Assembly (NCBI GenBank): GCA_036365145.1
Contig: JAEOAD010001942.1
Location: 186,001 to 250,000, forward strand
Direction of reading: 5' to 3'
Length of the DNA: 64,000 nucleotides
Source of the DNA: Orientallactaga sibirica
Taxonomy: Eukaryota; Chordata; Mammalia; Rodentia; Dipodidae
Position 1 is the stretch's first letter; every line of letters begins with the position of its first letter. The notes below the pieces were generated by a model. The model made no database searches. It was not told the origin of the DNA and worked only from the letters and a program-made list of their open reading frames with translations. Shown one piece after another: positions 11,715-23,462 of the stretch. A program made the position numbers and the translations under genes.

Positions 11715-12239
11715 GGAGGGTCGTTCCAACTCTGTTGACAGTAATAAGTGGCCACATCCTCAGGCTCCAGGCTGCTGATGGTGAGGGTGAAATCTGTCCC
11801 TGATCCACTGCCGCTGAACCTCGAGGGGATCCCAGGGATCAACTCGGAAGCATATTTGATGAGGAGCTTTGGAGCCTGGTTTGGTTTTTGCTGATACCAG
11901 TGTAAGCTTGTGCCAATGCCCTTGCTGGCTCTGCAGGAGATGGTGGCTCTCTCCCCTGGAGTCACAGGCAGGACCGCTGGAGACTGGGTCAGCACAATAT
12001 CACCTCTGGAAGCTGAAATCACACATGAAACATTAGTAGGGACTGTGCATATGAAAAAAAAATCTCAGGAAAGAGAAAAGAACAATGTATTTTTTAATTT
12101 CTCTAAAAGCAAATGAAATACATAGGGTAGAGGACTCCTACTAAATAAAACTTTATTAAACACTTAAACCATATCTCTATCTGTTCTTACCTGAAACCCA
12201 GAACAGCAGAAGCCCAAGGAGCTGTGATGGGGACACCAT
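11715..12239 (-). CDS. Immunoglobulin kappa V gene 3, IGKV6-like, intact
   Basis: The leader exon 12191-12239 encodes [16 protein letters not shown]. The V exon 11715-12012 (298 bp) follows AG. The mature domain starts [12 protein letters not shown], with Cys23 in ISCRASKG, a [18 protein letters not shown] framework 2, [18 protein letters not shown], and Cys88 followed by [11 protein letters not shown]1 is KGIGTS and CDR2 KYASEL, shared with V gene 5. There are no stops, and splice sites and RSS are intact. The germline-encoded chain segment is secreted or membrane-bound only after V-J joining to a J and C segment outside this window. It resembles human IGKV6 and mouse IGKV5. Confidence 0.95.
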
Positions 12240-12294
12240 GTTACTGCTGTACCCTTGTATCTTTTGACTATGCCACAGCCAGGAGAAAGGTCTT

Positions 12295-12430
12295 CTTATA
12301 ATATTCTTCGAGGCGGATGAAAGTAGTACTTATGCAAATGATGGGGATTTCCTATCGGTTTTAATACTGAGACTTTCAGACAGCAGGCTCCATTTTCCTT
12401 TCTCTTGGTATATTATGTCTCCCTCTGCTG
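12295..12430 (-). promoter_or_regulatory. Promoter of V gene 3: TATAAG, octamer, CTCF-like block
   Basis: Minus-strand TATAAG at 12295-12300, octamer ATTTGCAT at 12332-12339 (93 bp from ATG), and CAGCAGAGGGAGAC at 12417-12430. The E-box position reads CAGACG, so the E-box is lost, but CCAGCAGAGGGAG is kept. Confidence 0.82.
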
Positions 12431-12685
12431 GTCGTCTGATGAGAAGTCGAGATTCCATAGAGATCTGAGCAAGCTTCTCCAGTAGGGGCTTGTGCAGTGA
12501 ACACTGTAAGGTTCCGCTGTATGGAACACCACCTTACAGAGCCATGCTGAATCCCTTGCTCTGTCCCACAGCAGGGGTGAGGTGAAGGCTTTGATTGCCT
12601 GAACATTCCAATATTACAGCTGGTGAGTATGTGAAAGTGCAACAATGGGTGTCCTGAAAAAAAAAAAAAAAAACCCTTAAGTCAG

Positions 12686-12898
12686 GGCTGGAGAGATGGC
12701 TTAGCGGTTAAGGCACTTGACTGCAAAGCCAAAGGACCCAGGTTTGATTCCCCAGAACCCATGTAAGCCAGATGCACAAGGGAGCACATGCATCTGAAGT
12801 TTGTTTGCAGTGGCTGGAGACCCTGGCATGCCCATTCTCTCTCTCTTTCTCACCCTATTTCTCTCTCTCAAATAAATAAATAAATAAAATATTTTTAA
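12686..12898 (+). repeat. B2-like SINE, plus
   Basis: The copy is near full length with an (AAAT)n tail. The flanks share CTTAAGTC, consistent with a target-site duplication. Confidence 0.88.
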
Positions 12899-13614
12899 AA
12901 ACACCTTAAGTCCTTGAAAGGCCTTTAAAGCCATAGGTCTGTCACATTGGTAAAGCATGTTAGAGCTGTATATATGCAACATCTTGTTAACCCTTTATAA
13001 AGCAACTTGCATGTCTTACTGAGAGGGAGGTCAGATAGCTCTTTTAGGCAGTTAGGGTGGCCCTTGAAAGTAAGAAGCAGGAATGTCTTTGGGCCTACCC
13101 TTTCAGGCTTCACTTGCTAGAGATCAAAAGATGATCTGACTTCTTATTTCTTATCTAGTACCCTAGACTTGTTTTTCCACAAACAATGTGGGCCCTTCCT
13201 GGGAGGGAGGACCCTCCTAGGATTTAAATCTAATCCTCACTTTGTGGTTGGTCAAGCTCAGATCCAAGAACTTGGCTCGCCTCTTCCTGAGACAGCCCTT
13301 ATCCCTAACCAATCAGCTGTCCCTCAGCTCACCTGAGTGGGAAGGTAGGGCCCACCACTGTAAGGTTAGAAATATGTTTGCGTGGAGAGGGCAAGGTCTC
13401 TGTGCTGCCTGACCTCTCCTGAAGCCCCAGCTGAGGGTGAGTTTCCCCTCTGCTCAACTCGGGCCCAGCTGGGGGGAGAGCTTCCTAGCCCTTACTTTCC
13501 ACAAGCGCCCTCTCTCCACATGGAAAGAACTCTTTGAAATCTCTTTTCTGTTCTTCCCATGGTTTTTCGAGGCCCACCATACAGGCTTTCAAACCAAATG
13601 GTTCTTGGTTCTTA
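12899..13614. other. Intergenic, no gene recognised
   Basis: The base composition is more GC-rich than the surroundings. No V exon or RSS is seen. It may be an old LTR or another repeat, but I cannot assign it. Confidence 0.5.
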
Positions 13615-13760
13615 CTCTAGACCAGGCTGACGTGGAACTCACGCTGTAGCTCTGGGCTGGCCTCAAACTCACAGCAATCTTCATACCTCAGCCTCCCGAG
13701 TGCTGGGATCAAAGGAGTACACCTCCATGCCCAGCAATTTTTTTTTTTTTTTTTTTTTTG
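13615..13760 (-). repeat. B1-like SINE, minus
   Basis: CCTCAGCCTCCCGAGTGCTG is the complement of the B1 head region. A T run of about 20 bp follows at 13738-13759, at the end opposite to where the poly(T) of a minus-strand copy is expected. Slippage or a second element may explain this. Confidence 0.75.
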
Positions 13761-14339
13761 CAGAAGGGGGGCATTAGTAATATTCTTTACCTGAGCCCTT
13801 GCAGGCCTGGACAAACTTATTCCTCTCATGTATAGAGAGTTCCTATAAATCATAATTGACTTGCCTGATAGCATGACTTTGCTGTGAATTCCAAATAATT
13901 CTAATACTGTTACCTGCCTCCTTTAATAGGGTCCAAAATATGAAACCCTGCCTCCCATGCTCAACCATGTCAGAGGCAGGGGCCAGACAACTAGAGAGCA
14001 CTCCTGTCACCCAGACAAAAGACAGGAAAATAGTGAACAGTTATGTAAGCACACTGTCTTATCCTAAGCCTGGTTACTGCATTTCCTCATCTTCCCCATT
14101 CCTTCTATGTCATAATGCATGGTAAGAGACGCCCCTCAAGTTCATTCACATCTCAAATCTTGGCTTTCCTGTGTCATCCAACTTCATGTGTCAGGGTCCT
14201 CCTTTGAAATATAATGAAAATGATAAAAATTCTTTCTATGGAGTTTGAGCACGATTTCCACATGAGTCGTCCTAGCAGCAAAGACATGGTTATAATATGC
14301 AAAGTCTTCTATGAGCTTCTGTGTTTGGCCACTTTATTC

Positions 14340-14625
14340 CTTGCTTATGGCACTGTTGAGTAAGGTTGTGGAGCTTTTAGGAGGTGGAGCCTTGCTGAAG
14401 GAAGTGGTTCAGTAATGGTCTGCTTAGAAGTTTTGCAACCCATTCCTTCTTTCTTCGCTTCCTCTGCTTCTGTCCTGTACAAGTGACTCAGTCTTCTTGC
14501 TCCTGCCCCCATGCCCTCCTAGCCACAATCTTCCTTCCAACCTATGTTCTGAATCTTTCCTTTCCTGCCATAAGTTGCTTCTGGTCAAGTATTTTTCACA
14601 GCAAAAAGAATGTAGCTGCAGCTAC
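14340..14625 (+). repeat. MaLR-like LTR fragment, plus
   Basis: It contains AGGAGGTGGAGCCTTGCTG near its start and TTGCTTCTGGTCAAGTATTT near its end, as do the copies at 33.67 and 29.67 kb. Confidence 0.5.
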
Positions 14626-14819
14626 AGCTTGTGGTACAGGTAGCAGCTCCTCATCTCTCTGCTTCTTCCCAAGAAGTCCATCTGCTTCATGCTGGTTTCA
14701 CATCTCCTGTCTACCAATGCTGGTCACAGAACCAGCTGGGGGTGTAGGAACCACTGACACCTCTCGTGTGCCCTTCACGTTTCACATATTCTTCTGCCCA
14801 GGTTCTTAAGATACTTAGT

Positions 14820-15090
14820 TTATATAAGACAAAACATTACTTTTTATATTGCTTTTTATTAATACAGATTGTATTTGAGTATAACATGTATTTTAAGTTT
14901 TATGATTCATATAGATTTGATTATTTACAAATAAACCTATAAATTAAAATAATCTTTTCAATATATATTTTATATTACATTATTATAAATTATTTATAAA
15001 TTATTATATATAATGTATATAATTATAAATTATTATTATAAATTACATATATTATAAGATATATTATATATATATTTTGTCTAGTTTTTT
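14820..15090. repeat. AT-rich simple sequence
   Basis: This is a degenerate (TATA/TTATAA) tract with almost no G or C, flanked by the duplicated spacer block that also occurs near 8.6 kb. Confidence 0.8.
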
Positions 15091-15724
15091 GTTTCTGCTA
15101 AGTCTATTTATCTAAATCTGTCTAGCAGCTCATAAATCAAGACAGTAAAGTGTTTCCTTGGTTATTCTATGGATAACAGAATCAAATCTTGTGTCTGTCA
15201 GTGAAATATGAAGAGATATGTGGTAAGAAAGAAATAGATATGAAGAGTGGGGGAAAGAAGTATCTGATTGCTGTCAATATTCTGTCTTGGAATCATGACA
15301 TTGTTTTGCAGTAGATACAGTCACCAATGTCAAACAAGTGAAGCAATACTCAATACCAGTGATGTGTCATATGTGAACCTTTTATGTGGCTTATGTGTGC
15401 CATGAGTTAAGTATAGAAGCACATGTATGCAGGATTAGGACAATCTCTGATCTTTCTTTCTTGAAGGATTGCTGGAAAATGTCTGAAGCCCTTCCTTTCC
15501 CTTGAGGTCTCTACCACAGGAAGGCTGCTGCTGCTAGCATGCCATCATGCATGGTTCCTGAGGGGGAAGAGGGCACTCATGGTCCAGAGTCCACATGCCT
15601 CCGCTGTAACATTTGCCTCTTACAGAGACTCAGAGAAACTGTTCTGCTTTTCTCCAGACTAGTAACGGATGAGAGCAGATGGACCACCCCAAGCAGGTGA
15701 TTCAGTTGTGATCAGGGATGTATA

Positions 15725-16062
15725 ATTATAGAACGATCTTGCACATTTTGCAAACAATAATTACTCAGAAGGGTTGGAGTCTTCACCCTGGTGATTTTCA
15801 TTGTGAAATATAGTCATATACTTATATATTTATATATTACATTATATATTCATATAGCCCCACTTCCACTGAACCTATTTAGAACTCCAGAGAAACAGCA
15901 AGACATTTTACTTATTAGAGATTGTGTGGACTATCCTGGCATGTGCGGGTACCAATTAATACAGACTTTCCCATCACTATATATGAGGTACTGATGAGAC
16001 CAGCTCCACAAGGGTGACAAGCAGGGAGAGTGGGGACAGTGTCACCACAGTGTCTTGACAGG
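15725..16062 (-). pseudogene. Relic IGKV2-like V exon
   Basis: On the minus strand framework 1 reads DTVVTLSPLSLLVT before decaying. Framework 3 is recognisable as NRFSGSG, but an AT-rich insertion (about 15806-15862) splits it. There are stops and frameshifts, and no functional RSS was found. It pairs with the relic at 9.5 kb as a duplicated copy: their downstream flanks (AATTACTC..., CCCTGGTGAT) also match. It cannot encode a V domain. Confidence 0.65.
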
Positions 16063-16936
16063 ATTCAGAAAGAAATTAAGGGAGAAATACTAAAATCTGC
16101 TTAGTGAAAAACAATGTCAAGAGAACAGTTTTGAGAAAATATTTGCAAATAACCTATCAGCTAAAGGGCTGTTCTCCAAAATATACCAAGAACTCATAAA
16201 AATAGTAGTAAATGGACCAATGAGCATGACACACACTCTGTTAAAGAAGCTAAACAAAGTGTAAAATACAGTTCCCAATTTAAGATACTGAGGAATGCGT
16301 ACTAAGCAACAGTTAGGTACCACTTCATGACCCTTGAAGTCTTCAGCATAGTGAGTACAGAGAGCACCAAGTGCTGGCAAGGAGGTGGGATAATTGGAAC
16401 TTGTTTTGCTGTTGATGGGATGCAATGGGGTATCCACTGTAGTAGAAGACAGGCTGGTGGGTCACTGTCATATGAGAACACTATAAGTTATGAGATCCAG
16501 AAGCTACACCATCTACCCATTCCTGGGGAAGCTGATACCTTATGTGCACACAAAAACATCCATGCATGCACTTATAACAGCTTTATTTGTAATGTCTAGA
16601 CTTGAAAATAAACATGACATCTTTATGCAGGTGAAAGTATAAATAAAATATGGTTCATCCTGACCTAACAATAGATGTTGCTCAATGAATGATTAATGAG
16701 AGACTGTCACTTTGTGGAAGGCAGTGGAATATCTGATGATTGATGTTAAGTGGGTATTCAATACCAGCACTAAATGTGTGTGTTTTTCCTGTTTAATTTT
16801 AAATATGCCAACAAGATTCTCCTGCGCAGATAACCTATTAAATCTGACCAGGGATTGTCATCAGTGTAATTATGAGGCTGAAGAGGTTTAGTGGACAAGC
16901 GCTTCTCAAGTTTGTTCTGTCAAAACCTCCCAGCAA

Positions 16937-17100
16937 GGCTGGAGAGATGGCTTAGCAGTTAAGGCGCCTGCCTGCTAAGCCTAAGAACACCCGCGGGATT
17001 CTCCAGGTCTCACATTTAGCCAGATGCAGTGATGCAAGGGTGCAATGCTGCACTTGCCCACAAGAGGGCGCACGCTCTGGAGTTCATTCACAACTGCTCT
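16937..17100 (+). repeat. B2-like SINE, long subfamily, with CTCF-like motif
   Basis: The head is GGCTGGAGAGATGGCTTAGC, and the extra segment includes CCACAAGAGGGCGC at 17058-17071, a close match to the CTCF core (CCA-x-x-AG-x-GGGCGC). The 3' end is truncated. Confidence 0.8.
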
Positions 17101-17477
17101 GCACAAAGAAGAGTTACTGTATTGTTGCTTGTTTCCAGATGATGTGTGTCTTTGGTCTGAAAGCCTATGTTGTCACTCTGTATTGGTGATTCTCAGAAGC
17201 TCAGGCAGTGCCCTTGTTTAACACACATGCTCTAGCCTGATCATATGGTCCAAATGATAAGTTCACTTGTCTCACACTTTCACACTTTCAACTTGCTGGA
17301 TTGTCCTCTCCTGATTTAGGCTAACTCGTAACTGTGGACCTTTGTGTAACCCAACAAATAAGTTGGCATACTCTACCTAGGTATGAGATGTCTTAACATT
17401 CTGAATGGTTTTCCTAGCAATTCGCATCATTCTCAGTGGTAGGAAATCAAGATGCATCCCTTGGTATTTAAAAGGAA

Positions 17478-17600
17478 TGAAGAACTCCAGGTGCATGTAC
17501 TACCTTGTGTATTTGGCTTGCATGGGTCCTAGGGAATTGAACCTGGGTCTTTTAGCTTTGCAGGCAAGGACCTTAACCACTAAGCCACCTCTCTAGCCCT
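17478..17600 (-). repeat. B2-like SINE fragment, minus
   Basis: It runs from ACTCCAGGTGCATGTACTAC to TAAGCCACCTCTCTAGCCC. It stops exactly where the intron remnant of an IGKV2-like gene begins, so it replaced that gene's V exon or inserted at its edge. Confidence 0.8.
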
Positions 17601-17870
17601 CATCACCGGATTCTTAAATCTTGAGAGACATACAAAATAATGGGTAAACATAAGTTAATTTATGATCTTGGTTTTGCTATGTATTTTAAACTAAGTCATT
17701 TTTAATATGTGACTATATTCATATCCTCAGTATAACTTATTTCTAAAATTAATATAAATGCAGGGTACAGATTATTCTCTTGATTTTTCAAGTTTGTACA
17801 AGTGAATTACTCTGTGTTCTGAATTATTTAACCTATGTGATCTGGAACCTGAATGCATCATACATACCAG
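17601..17870 (-). pseudogene. IGKV2-like intron remnant without V exon
   Basis: The stretch matches the sequence just upstream of the V exons at 6.58, 21.88 and 40.88 kb: CTTAAATCTTGAGAGACATA, then a decayed upstream intron with TTTTAATATGTGACTATATTC. The V exon itself is absent, and the SINE at 17478-17600 occupies its place. This is the companion of V gene 4. Confidence 0.6.
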
Positions 17871-18597
17871 AAGGAGGTGAGACAGTATGTCTGCACAAAA
17901 GTCTCCACCCAGTCGTTTATAGCAGCTTCATTTGTGATTGCCATGACATGGAAATAAACATATTCTTTCTGCAGGTGTGTTGATAAAATGAGGTATATAG
18001 ACATGGGGTTGCATTAAGGAAGTAGAATATCTCTATAGTTTCCTTCTGATAACACTGTGATGCAAAACCTGAAATAAAACTTAAAAGCTTTTATAATCAA
18101 GATACCAACTGACAATGAACACTTTATGATTAACAAGAAATACTTTAAAATTAAATATATTTCAGATTTAAAATGTATATGAAAAAGTTATTATTTTACT
18201 GATCAAATAATCCTATCCATAGGTGTTTCGTGATGCACAATAAGGGAAACAGACAAGTTCTTGGAAAACCATGGAGTATTTGTTGAATAACTTTAAGTGA
18301 GTATTCAATACATTGGCAATTGTGTATACAGCCCTTGCATTCCTTTCAGTATTCCTGCAAGAAGATTCTCATGAGAAGATAACCTATTGAATCAGTAGAT
18401 GGATAGTCATCTCTGTATTGCTGGAGCTGAAGTGGAACCCAGAGAGCTCAGATGGAGATAAACACTGCAAGTTTATTCATTCGAATCTTCCACATCAACA
18501 TCAAGCCTGGCTGCAACTAAGAAATGCACTGAAGCATGTGATGCCACCCAGAGAAGCAGCTGAGGCAGCCCAGCCACACCCTTCTTCTTCCCTGGGT

Positions 18598-18625
18598 GGT
18601 TTATGTTATGAACTGTATCACTGTG
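18598..18625 (-). promoter_or_regulatory. 12-RSS of V gene 4
   Basis: Minus-strand CACAGTG (18619-18625), 12 bp spacer ATACAGTTCATA, nonamer ACATAAACC (18598-18606). Confidence 0.95.
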
Positions 18626-19184
18626 AGAGGGTAGCTATTACCTTGCTGACAGTAATAAATGGCAGCATCCTCAGGCTCCAGGCTGCTGATGGTGAGGGTG
18701 AAATCTGTCCCTGATCCACTGCCACTGAACCTCGAGGGGATCCCAGGGATGGACTGGGAAGCGTACTTGATGAGGAGCTTTGGGGGCTGGTTTGGTTTTT
18801 GCTGGTACCAGTTTAAGTACTTGCTAATGCCCTGGCTGGCTCTGCAGGAGATGGTGGCTTTTTCCCCTGAAGTCACAGGCAGGACAGCTGGAGACTGGGT
18901 CATCACAATATCACCTCTGGAGGCTGAAACCATATATGAAACATTAGAAGAACACGATGGTACAAATGAAAAAATCACTTCTAAATCACGTAGAAAAAGA
19001 AAGTGAATATTCTCATATTTTTAACATTTTCTAAAAAGCAATCTAGATTCCATGTGAGGCAGGACTTCAAATTTAAAAAAAAAAAAGAACATTAAACATT
19101 TCTATTACCTCCTCACTGTTTACTCCAAATATTCTTACCTGAAACCCAGAGCAGCAGAAACCCAAAGAGCTGTAATTGGAACAT
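18626..19184 (-). CDS. Immunoglobulin kappa V gene 4, IGKV6-like, intact
   Basis: The leader exon 19139-19184 encodes [15 protein letters not shown], one codon shorter than its relatives and the most diverged leader. The V exon 18626-18923 has [19 protein letters not shown], Cys23, CDR1 QGISKY, a [18 protein letters not shown] framework 2, and Cys88 followed by QQGNSYPL. The GT donor and AG acceptor are present and there are no stops. The 3' flank and CDR3 are nearly identical to V gene 8, which marks a recent duplication or conversion between copies about 25 kb apart. The leader still has a hydrophobic core, so it should work as a signal peptide. Confidence 0.94.
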
Positions 19185-19238
19185 CTCCTTCCTGCTTTCC
19201 CTTGAATATTTTGGTCATGCCACATGGTGGAGAAAGAT

Positions 19239-19386
19239 CTTATAATGTACTCAGAGGCAGGGACACGTGTGATGGAAGAAGGACTTATGCAAATGAATGT
19301 AATTTCATATCATTTTAAATACTGAGAAAGTCTTAAAAGCAGACTCCCTTTTCCTGTGCCTCTATATGTTATGTCTCCCTCTGCTG
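19239..19386 (-). promoter_or_regulatory. Promoter of V gene 4: TATAAG, octamer, CTCF-like block
   Basis: TATAAG (19239-19244), octamer ATTTGCAT (19287-19294) and CAGCAGAGGGAGAC (19373-19386) lie on the minus strand. The base before the block is A (AACAGCAG), weaker than the CCAGCAG of other genes, and there is no E-box. Confidence 0.82.
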
Positions 19387-19449
19387 TTCATCTCATGAGA
19401 AGTTGGGATTCCCTAGTGATCTGGGCAAGCTTGCTTCTCCAGTAGAGGT

Positions 19450-20640
19450 TGAGACACATTGGCAAGTGTGAGTGTGAGTTGAAGAGTGTGATGGTGCTAT
19501 AGGAGGAAAATGATTTAGAGCAAGTGAAACATTACACTGAAGAGAAATGGAAACACACAAAAGACATGGGTGCCTGATAGGTGTCTCTTGGGAAGTCCCC
19601 AGGACAGCAGTTTGCACAGATCTATTGTGCTTGGTTTGTGACACAGAGAGGTATAGTACTATTAAGAATATGCTAATGTGTCTAAATAAGCTTATACAGA
19701 TGGAATTCTTGTCAAAAAGCTTCAAAGGACGATAATGGTCTGAGTAGTTTATTAGTTGAAGTTTATCTATTACTAGCAGATATGACTGAGATTTCCAGAA
19801 ATATACAGTGCAAATTGTGTCCAGATATATAAAAATCAAACTATAAATTTTGAATTTTCATACTGGTAGCTTAGCAACAAACAATTTCTGGGCAAGTGTG
19901 TACAGTCAACATTGGCTTATAATGAAACACTACTGCACATTGTATCATCTCTGCTGTATAGGCTTTATCAACCCAGACCACATCCAGAACCATGATGCTT
20001 TGACTAGAATACATATGTAGAGTTTTTGCCTTATTTCTAGAATCAGACAAGGTGATACTTTCCCCCCTTAGTTGAATAAAATGATTAAGTGAGTGAGAGA
20101 ATTCATAAACAGGGAAGAAACTTCCATTGGGTGAATTTTTGATGGATGAGTTTATAATAGTGATTGTATGCTGATCTTATGGGTGTATACACTGATCTGT
20201 AACCAAATTTTAAATTTATTATTAAGGGTTAAGTGTATTTGGTATGATCAGCATAATCCTCCCATGTGCTTCTTCCCCTTATGTCTTACCCCTCCCTCCT
20301 TTTGGTCCTCCCATGTCATATATACATTCATGGTTTTATGTATCTATATAAATCTAGGAGCCAAAAATGAGAGAAATCTGTGATTTTTGTTTTTCTGAGC
20401 CTGTTTTCACTAACTTAATATGACTGTCATCAGTTGCATTCATTTTTGAGCATAGTGTGACCAGCAAGGGATGTCAGCTACCCAAGTACAGCCAGAATGT
20501 TACCAGAAACAGCACCCGGGCCAACAATAACTGCAATATATATTGGTTTGGGGGATCTCAAATTTTACATTATGTAGTCAGTGTTCTGTTTGGATTTAAA
20601 GTTGAATTTATAACCCAATCTGCAACTGCCTTATTGGCAC
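19450..20640. other. Intergenic duplicated block (matches about 34.2-36.3 kb)
   Basis: There is no V exon. Landmarks shared with the later copy are TTTCTGGGCAAGTG/TTCTGGGTAAGTT and GGCTTTATCA/GGCTTCATCA, in the same order. The later copy has gained three SINEs. Confidence 0.65.
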
Positions 20641-20689
20641 TGTGCTAATTTCAAGCAATAGATACATTTCATTAATCATAAAATATATT

Positions 20690-20900
20690 TTAAATGTTTT
20701 ATTTGCTTATTTATTTGAGAGAGATAGAGAAAGAGAAAGAGAGAGAGAGAATTGTATGCCAGGGCATCTAGCCACTGCAAAAGCATTTCCAGATGCATGC
20801 ACCACCTTGTGCATCCAGCTTTATGTGGGTATTAGGAAATTGAACTTGTGTTTGTTGGCTTTGCTGGCAAGCACCTTAACTACTAAGCCATCTCTCCAGC
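20690..20900 (-). repeat. B2-like SINE, minus
   Basis: A TTTATTTGAGAGAGATAGAG start and a TAAGCCATCTCTCCAGC end show a minus-strand copy. Confidence 0.85.
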
Positions 20901-21519
20901 TTACATTTCATTAATCTTACACATACTGTGTCCATATTTCCTCTGCTGTTCTGTTTACTTTTGAAGATGACATGTCAGCCACCTTATCAATAAGCATCGT
21001 TATGACACAAATCTAACTATAACCCCTCTCTGCTCTCCCCCGATAGATAAGTCTGTACTCTCTTCCAAGGGAAAACTGTTGTGATGATTACCTTTTAGAA
21101 ATAATTTCCAGATGTGCACTCTTTAAGTTCCTTGATTTGTGACCGACTACTTGAACTTTTTACCTATAACCTTGAAAATCCTTTTTCTAATACAAAACCT
21201 TGGAGTCCTACCATGTGTTCATTGTAGCTGATATTCTGACCATATTTGCTTGATAACTGCATGAAAGGCAGACAGCATGAGGTACAGGTCACAAGTTAGG
21301 CATCTCTGCTGTGTGTGATGCTCAGAGCATTGTGCTCACCTCCTTCCTTCTGCTGGTGGAGCCCTAGTAACTGAGGCCATTGCATAGATAGAGCAAGAAA
21401 ACCCCAGAGCTCTGAGCTTACCATTATTCCCTTGAGTTTCCAGTGTCTGTTTCTTGGGTCAATTCAGGAAATCTGTGGTACTGGCTCCCCAGATAAGCAA
21501 CTGAGGCAAGCAAGCTGGG

Positions 21520-21551
<32 letters not shown>

Positions 21552-21559
21552 GGCTGTGT

Positions 21560-21878
21560 TACTGTGGAAGGAACATGTATATGCTGAATGCAAAAATACA
21601 TTCCAACATCTCAGCTGCTTCTTGGCTGATTTGCATGTTAAATTTGTCCTTGACACACTACTACTGAACCTATCTGGGAATCCAGACTATGAGCCACATA
21701 GATGAAAACTTGTGTAGGTTGGCCTGAGTTCTGCACATGCCAATATAAGCAGTTCTTGTACTGGAAACATCACTGTAGACAAGGCTTTGCCTAGATCTGC
21801 AGGAGATGGAGGCTGACTCTCCACAGGTGATAGGCAGGGACAGTGAAGTCTAAGTCAACACAACACTACCACTGTAAC
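21560..21878 (-). pseudogene. IGKV2-like pseudogene with poly(T)-expanded nonamer
   Basis: The V exon occupies about 21567-21878 on the minus strand. Framework 1 has an in-frame TAG (21850-21852) in the TQT region and the AG acceptor has become TG. CDR1 and framework 2 are frame-shifted. The heptamer at 21560-21566 reads CACAGTA. Where the sister at 40.6 kb keeps GGTTTTGTT as its complementary nonamer, this copy has GG followed by a 29 bp T run (21523-21551). The RSS is therefore destroyed by homopolymer expansion. It is the companion of V gene 5 and is not functional. Confidence 0.85.
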
Positions 21879-21999
21879 ATAAAATTGTGAATAAACGTAA
21901 AATAATTTGTGTCAAAAACATGAGCCATGTTATGATCTTAGTTTTATTATGCACTTTAGACTGAATCATTGTAGAATGTGACTATATTTATATCATCAA

Positions 22000-22560
22000 T
22001 GTATTTTACTTCTGAAATTAAACCAGGAATTCAGGTATTGGTTGTTCTCTTTCCTTTTTAAGTTCAGATCAGATAATTCTTCTGTGGTCTGAATTATTGA
22101 GACTGTATGATCCAGAAGATGAACCCTTCATAAGTGCATGAAAGAGGTGAGACCTACATGCAGTTTATCTGCATTTGCAATTGCCAAAATATAGAAATGA
22201 ACATTAGATCTTTCTGTGGTGTAGCTGTCAATAAAGTTTGGTATCTTCAGGTGGAATTGCATGAAGGTTGTGAGATATAGACATATTTTCCTTCCCATAA
22301 CACTTTGATATAAAAATCTAAAATTAAAAGTTTCATTATTAAAAGACCAACAAACTAATCAATACTTTATGATTAACAAGCAATGTTTTAAACTTAAATA
22401 AATACATTTCACATATAAAATGTATCGGAAAAAAACTTTACTAATTGAATGATTTTTTTTTTAATGAACTATCAATATAGGTTTATTGATTGACAGTAAG
22501 TGAGAGAGTCAGTTCCTGAAAAACCATGATCTTCAGGTATAGCTTTCAGTGGGTTTTCAA
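22000..22560. other. Duplicated spacer between pseudogene and V gene
   Basis: The same spacer lies at 17690-18400 and 41000-41460. Shared landmarks are TGATCCAGAAG, AACACTNTGAT and ACTTTATGATTAACAAG-like strings. It links each V gene to its companion. Confidence 0.65.
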
Positions 22561-22822
22561 TATCAGAGGCAAATGTGAACACTGCTTATATTTTCCTTTC
22601 ACTATTCCTGCAAGAAGATTCTCATGTGAGGATAACCTATTCAATCAGTAGAGGATGATCATCTCTGTATTCATGGAGCTGGAGTGCAGAGAGTTCAGAA
22701 AGAGATAAGCCATGCAGGTTTATTCACTCAAATCCTCCACAAAATCTGCATGCCCTGAAGCAGGTGGAGGCACCCAGTGGAACAGCTGGGGCAGTCCAGC
22801 CTCATACCACTGCTTCCCCAGT

Positions 22823-22850
22823 GGTTTATGTTATGAACTGTATCATTGTG
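22823..22850 (-). promoter_or_regulatory. 12-RSS of V gene 5, variant heptamer
   Basis: The minus-strand heptamer is CACAATG (22844-22850) rather than CACAGTG. The first three bases, which matter most for cleavage, are kept. The spacer is 12 bp and the nonamer ACATAAACC (22823-22831). Confidence 0.92.
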
Positions 22851-23408
22851 GGAGGGTAGTCCCAACTCTGTTGACAGTAATAAATGGCAGCATCCTCAGG
22901 CTCCAGGCTGCTGATGGTGAGGGTGAAATCTGTCCCTGATCCACTGCCACTGAACCTCGAGGGGATCCCAGAGATCAACTCAGAAGCATATTTGATGAGG
23001 AGCTTTGGGGCCTGGTTTGGTTTTTGCTGGTACCAGTGTAAGCTTGTACCAATGCCCTTGCTGGCTCTGCAGGAGATGGTGGCTCTCTCTTCTGCAGTCA
23101 CAGGCAAGACAGCTGGAGACTGGGTCAGCACAATATCACCTCTGGAGGCTGAAATTATACATGAAACATTAAGAGAAGAGGATTGTGTAAATAAAAAAAA
23201 ATCACTTTTAAGTCACTTACAAGGAAAATGAGTATTCTTATTTTTTTGACTTTATCTAAAAAGCAAGTGAGATCCCACATAATGTGGAGCTCCCAATAAA
23301 GAAAGAACATTAAACGTTTAAATCATATCCCCACCTGTGATTTTCTCCAATATTCATACCTGAAACCCAGAACAGCAGAAGCCCAAGGAGCTGTGATGGG
23401 GACACCAT
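22851..23408 (-). CDS. Immunoglobulin kappa V gene 5, IGKV6-like, intact
   Basis: The leader exon 23360-23408 encodes [16 protein letters not shown] with donor GTATGA. The V exon 22851-23148 starts after AG and has [19 protein letters not shown], Cys23, CDR1 KGIGTS, a [20 protein letters not shown] framework 2, and Cys88 followed by QQSWDYPP. No stop or frameshift is seen. CDR1 and CDR2 match V gene 3 and the leader and promoter match V gene 6, so the copy looks like a mosaic. The coding frame is intact, but its RSS heptamer has one changed base, which could lower recombination frequency. Confidence 0.93.
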
Positions 23409-23462
23409 ATTGCTTCTCTACCCTGTATATTCTGATCATGCCACAGCACTGAGAAAGACCTT

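Noticed and set aside
18659..19006. Plus-strand open frame of 115 codons across V gene 4
   Set aside because: It is the antisense shadow of the V exon. The same shadow appears across V5 and V6, and the minus strand has the real domain, splice sites and RSS.
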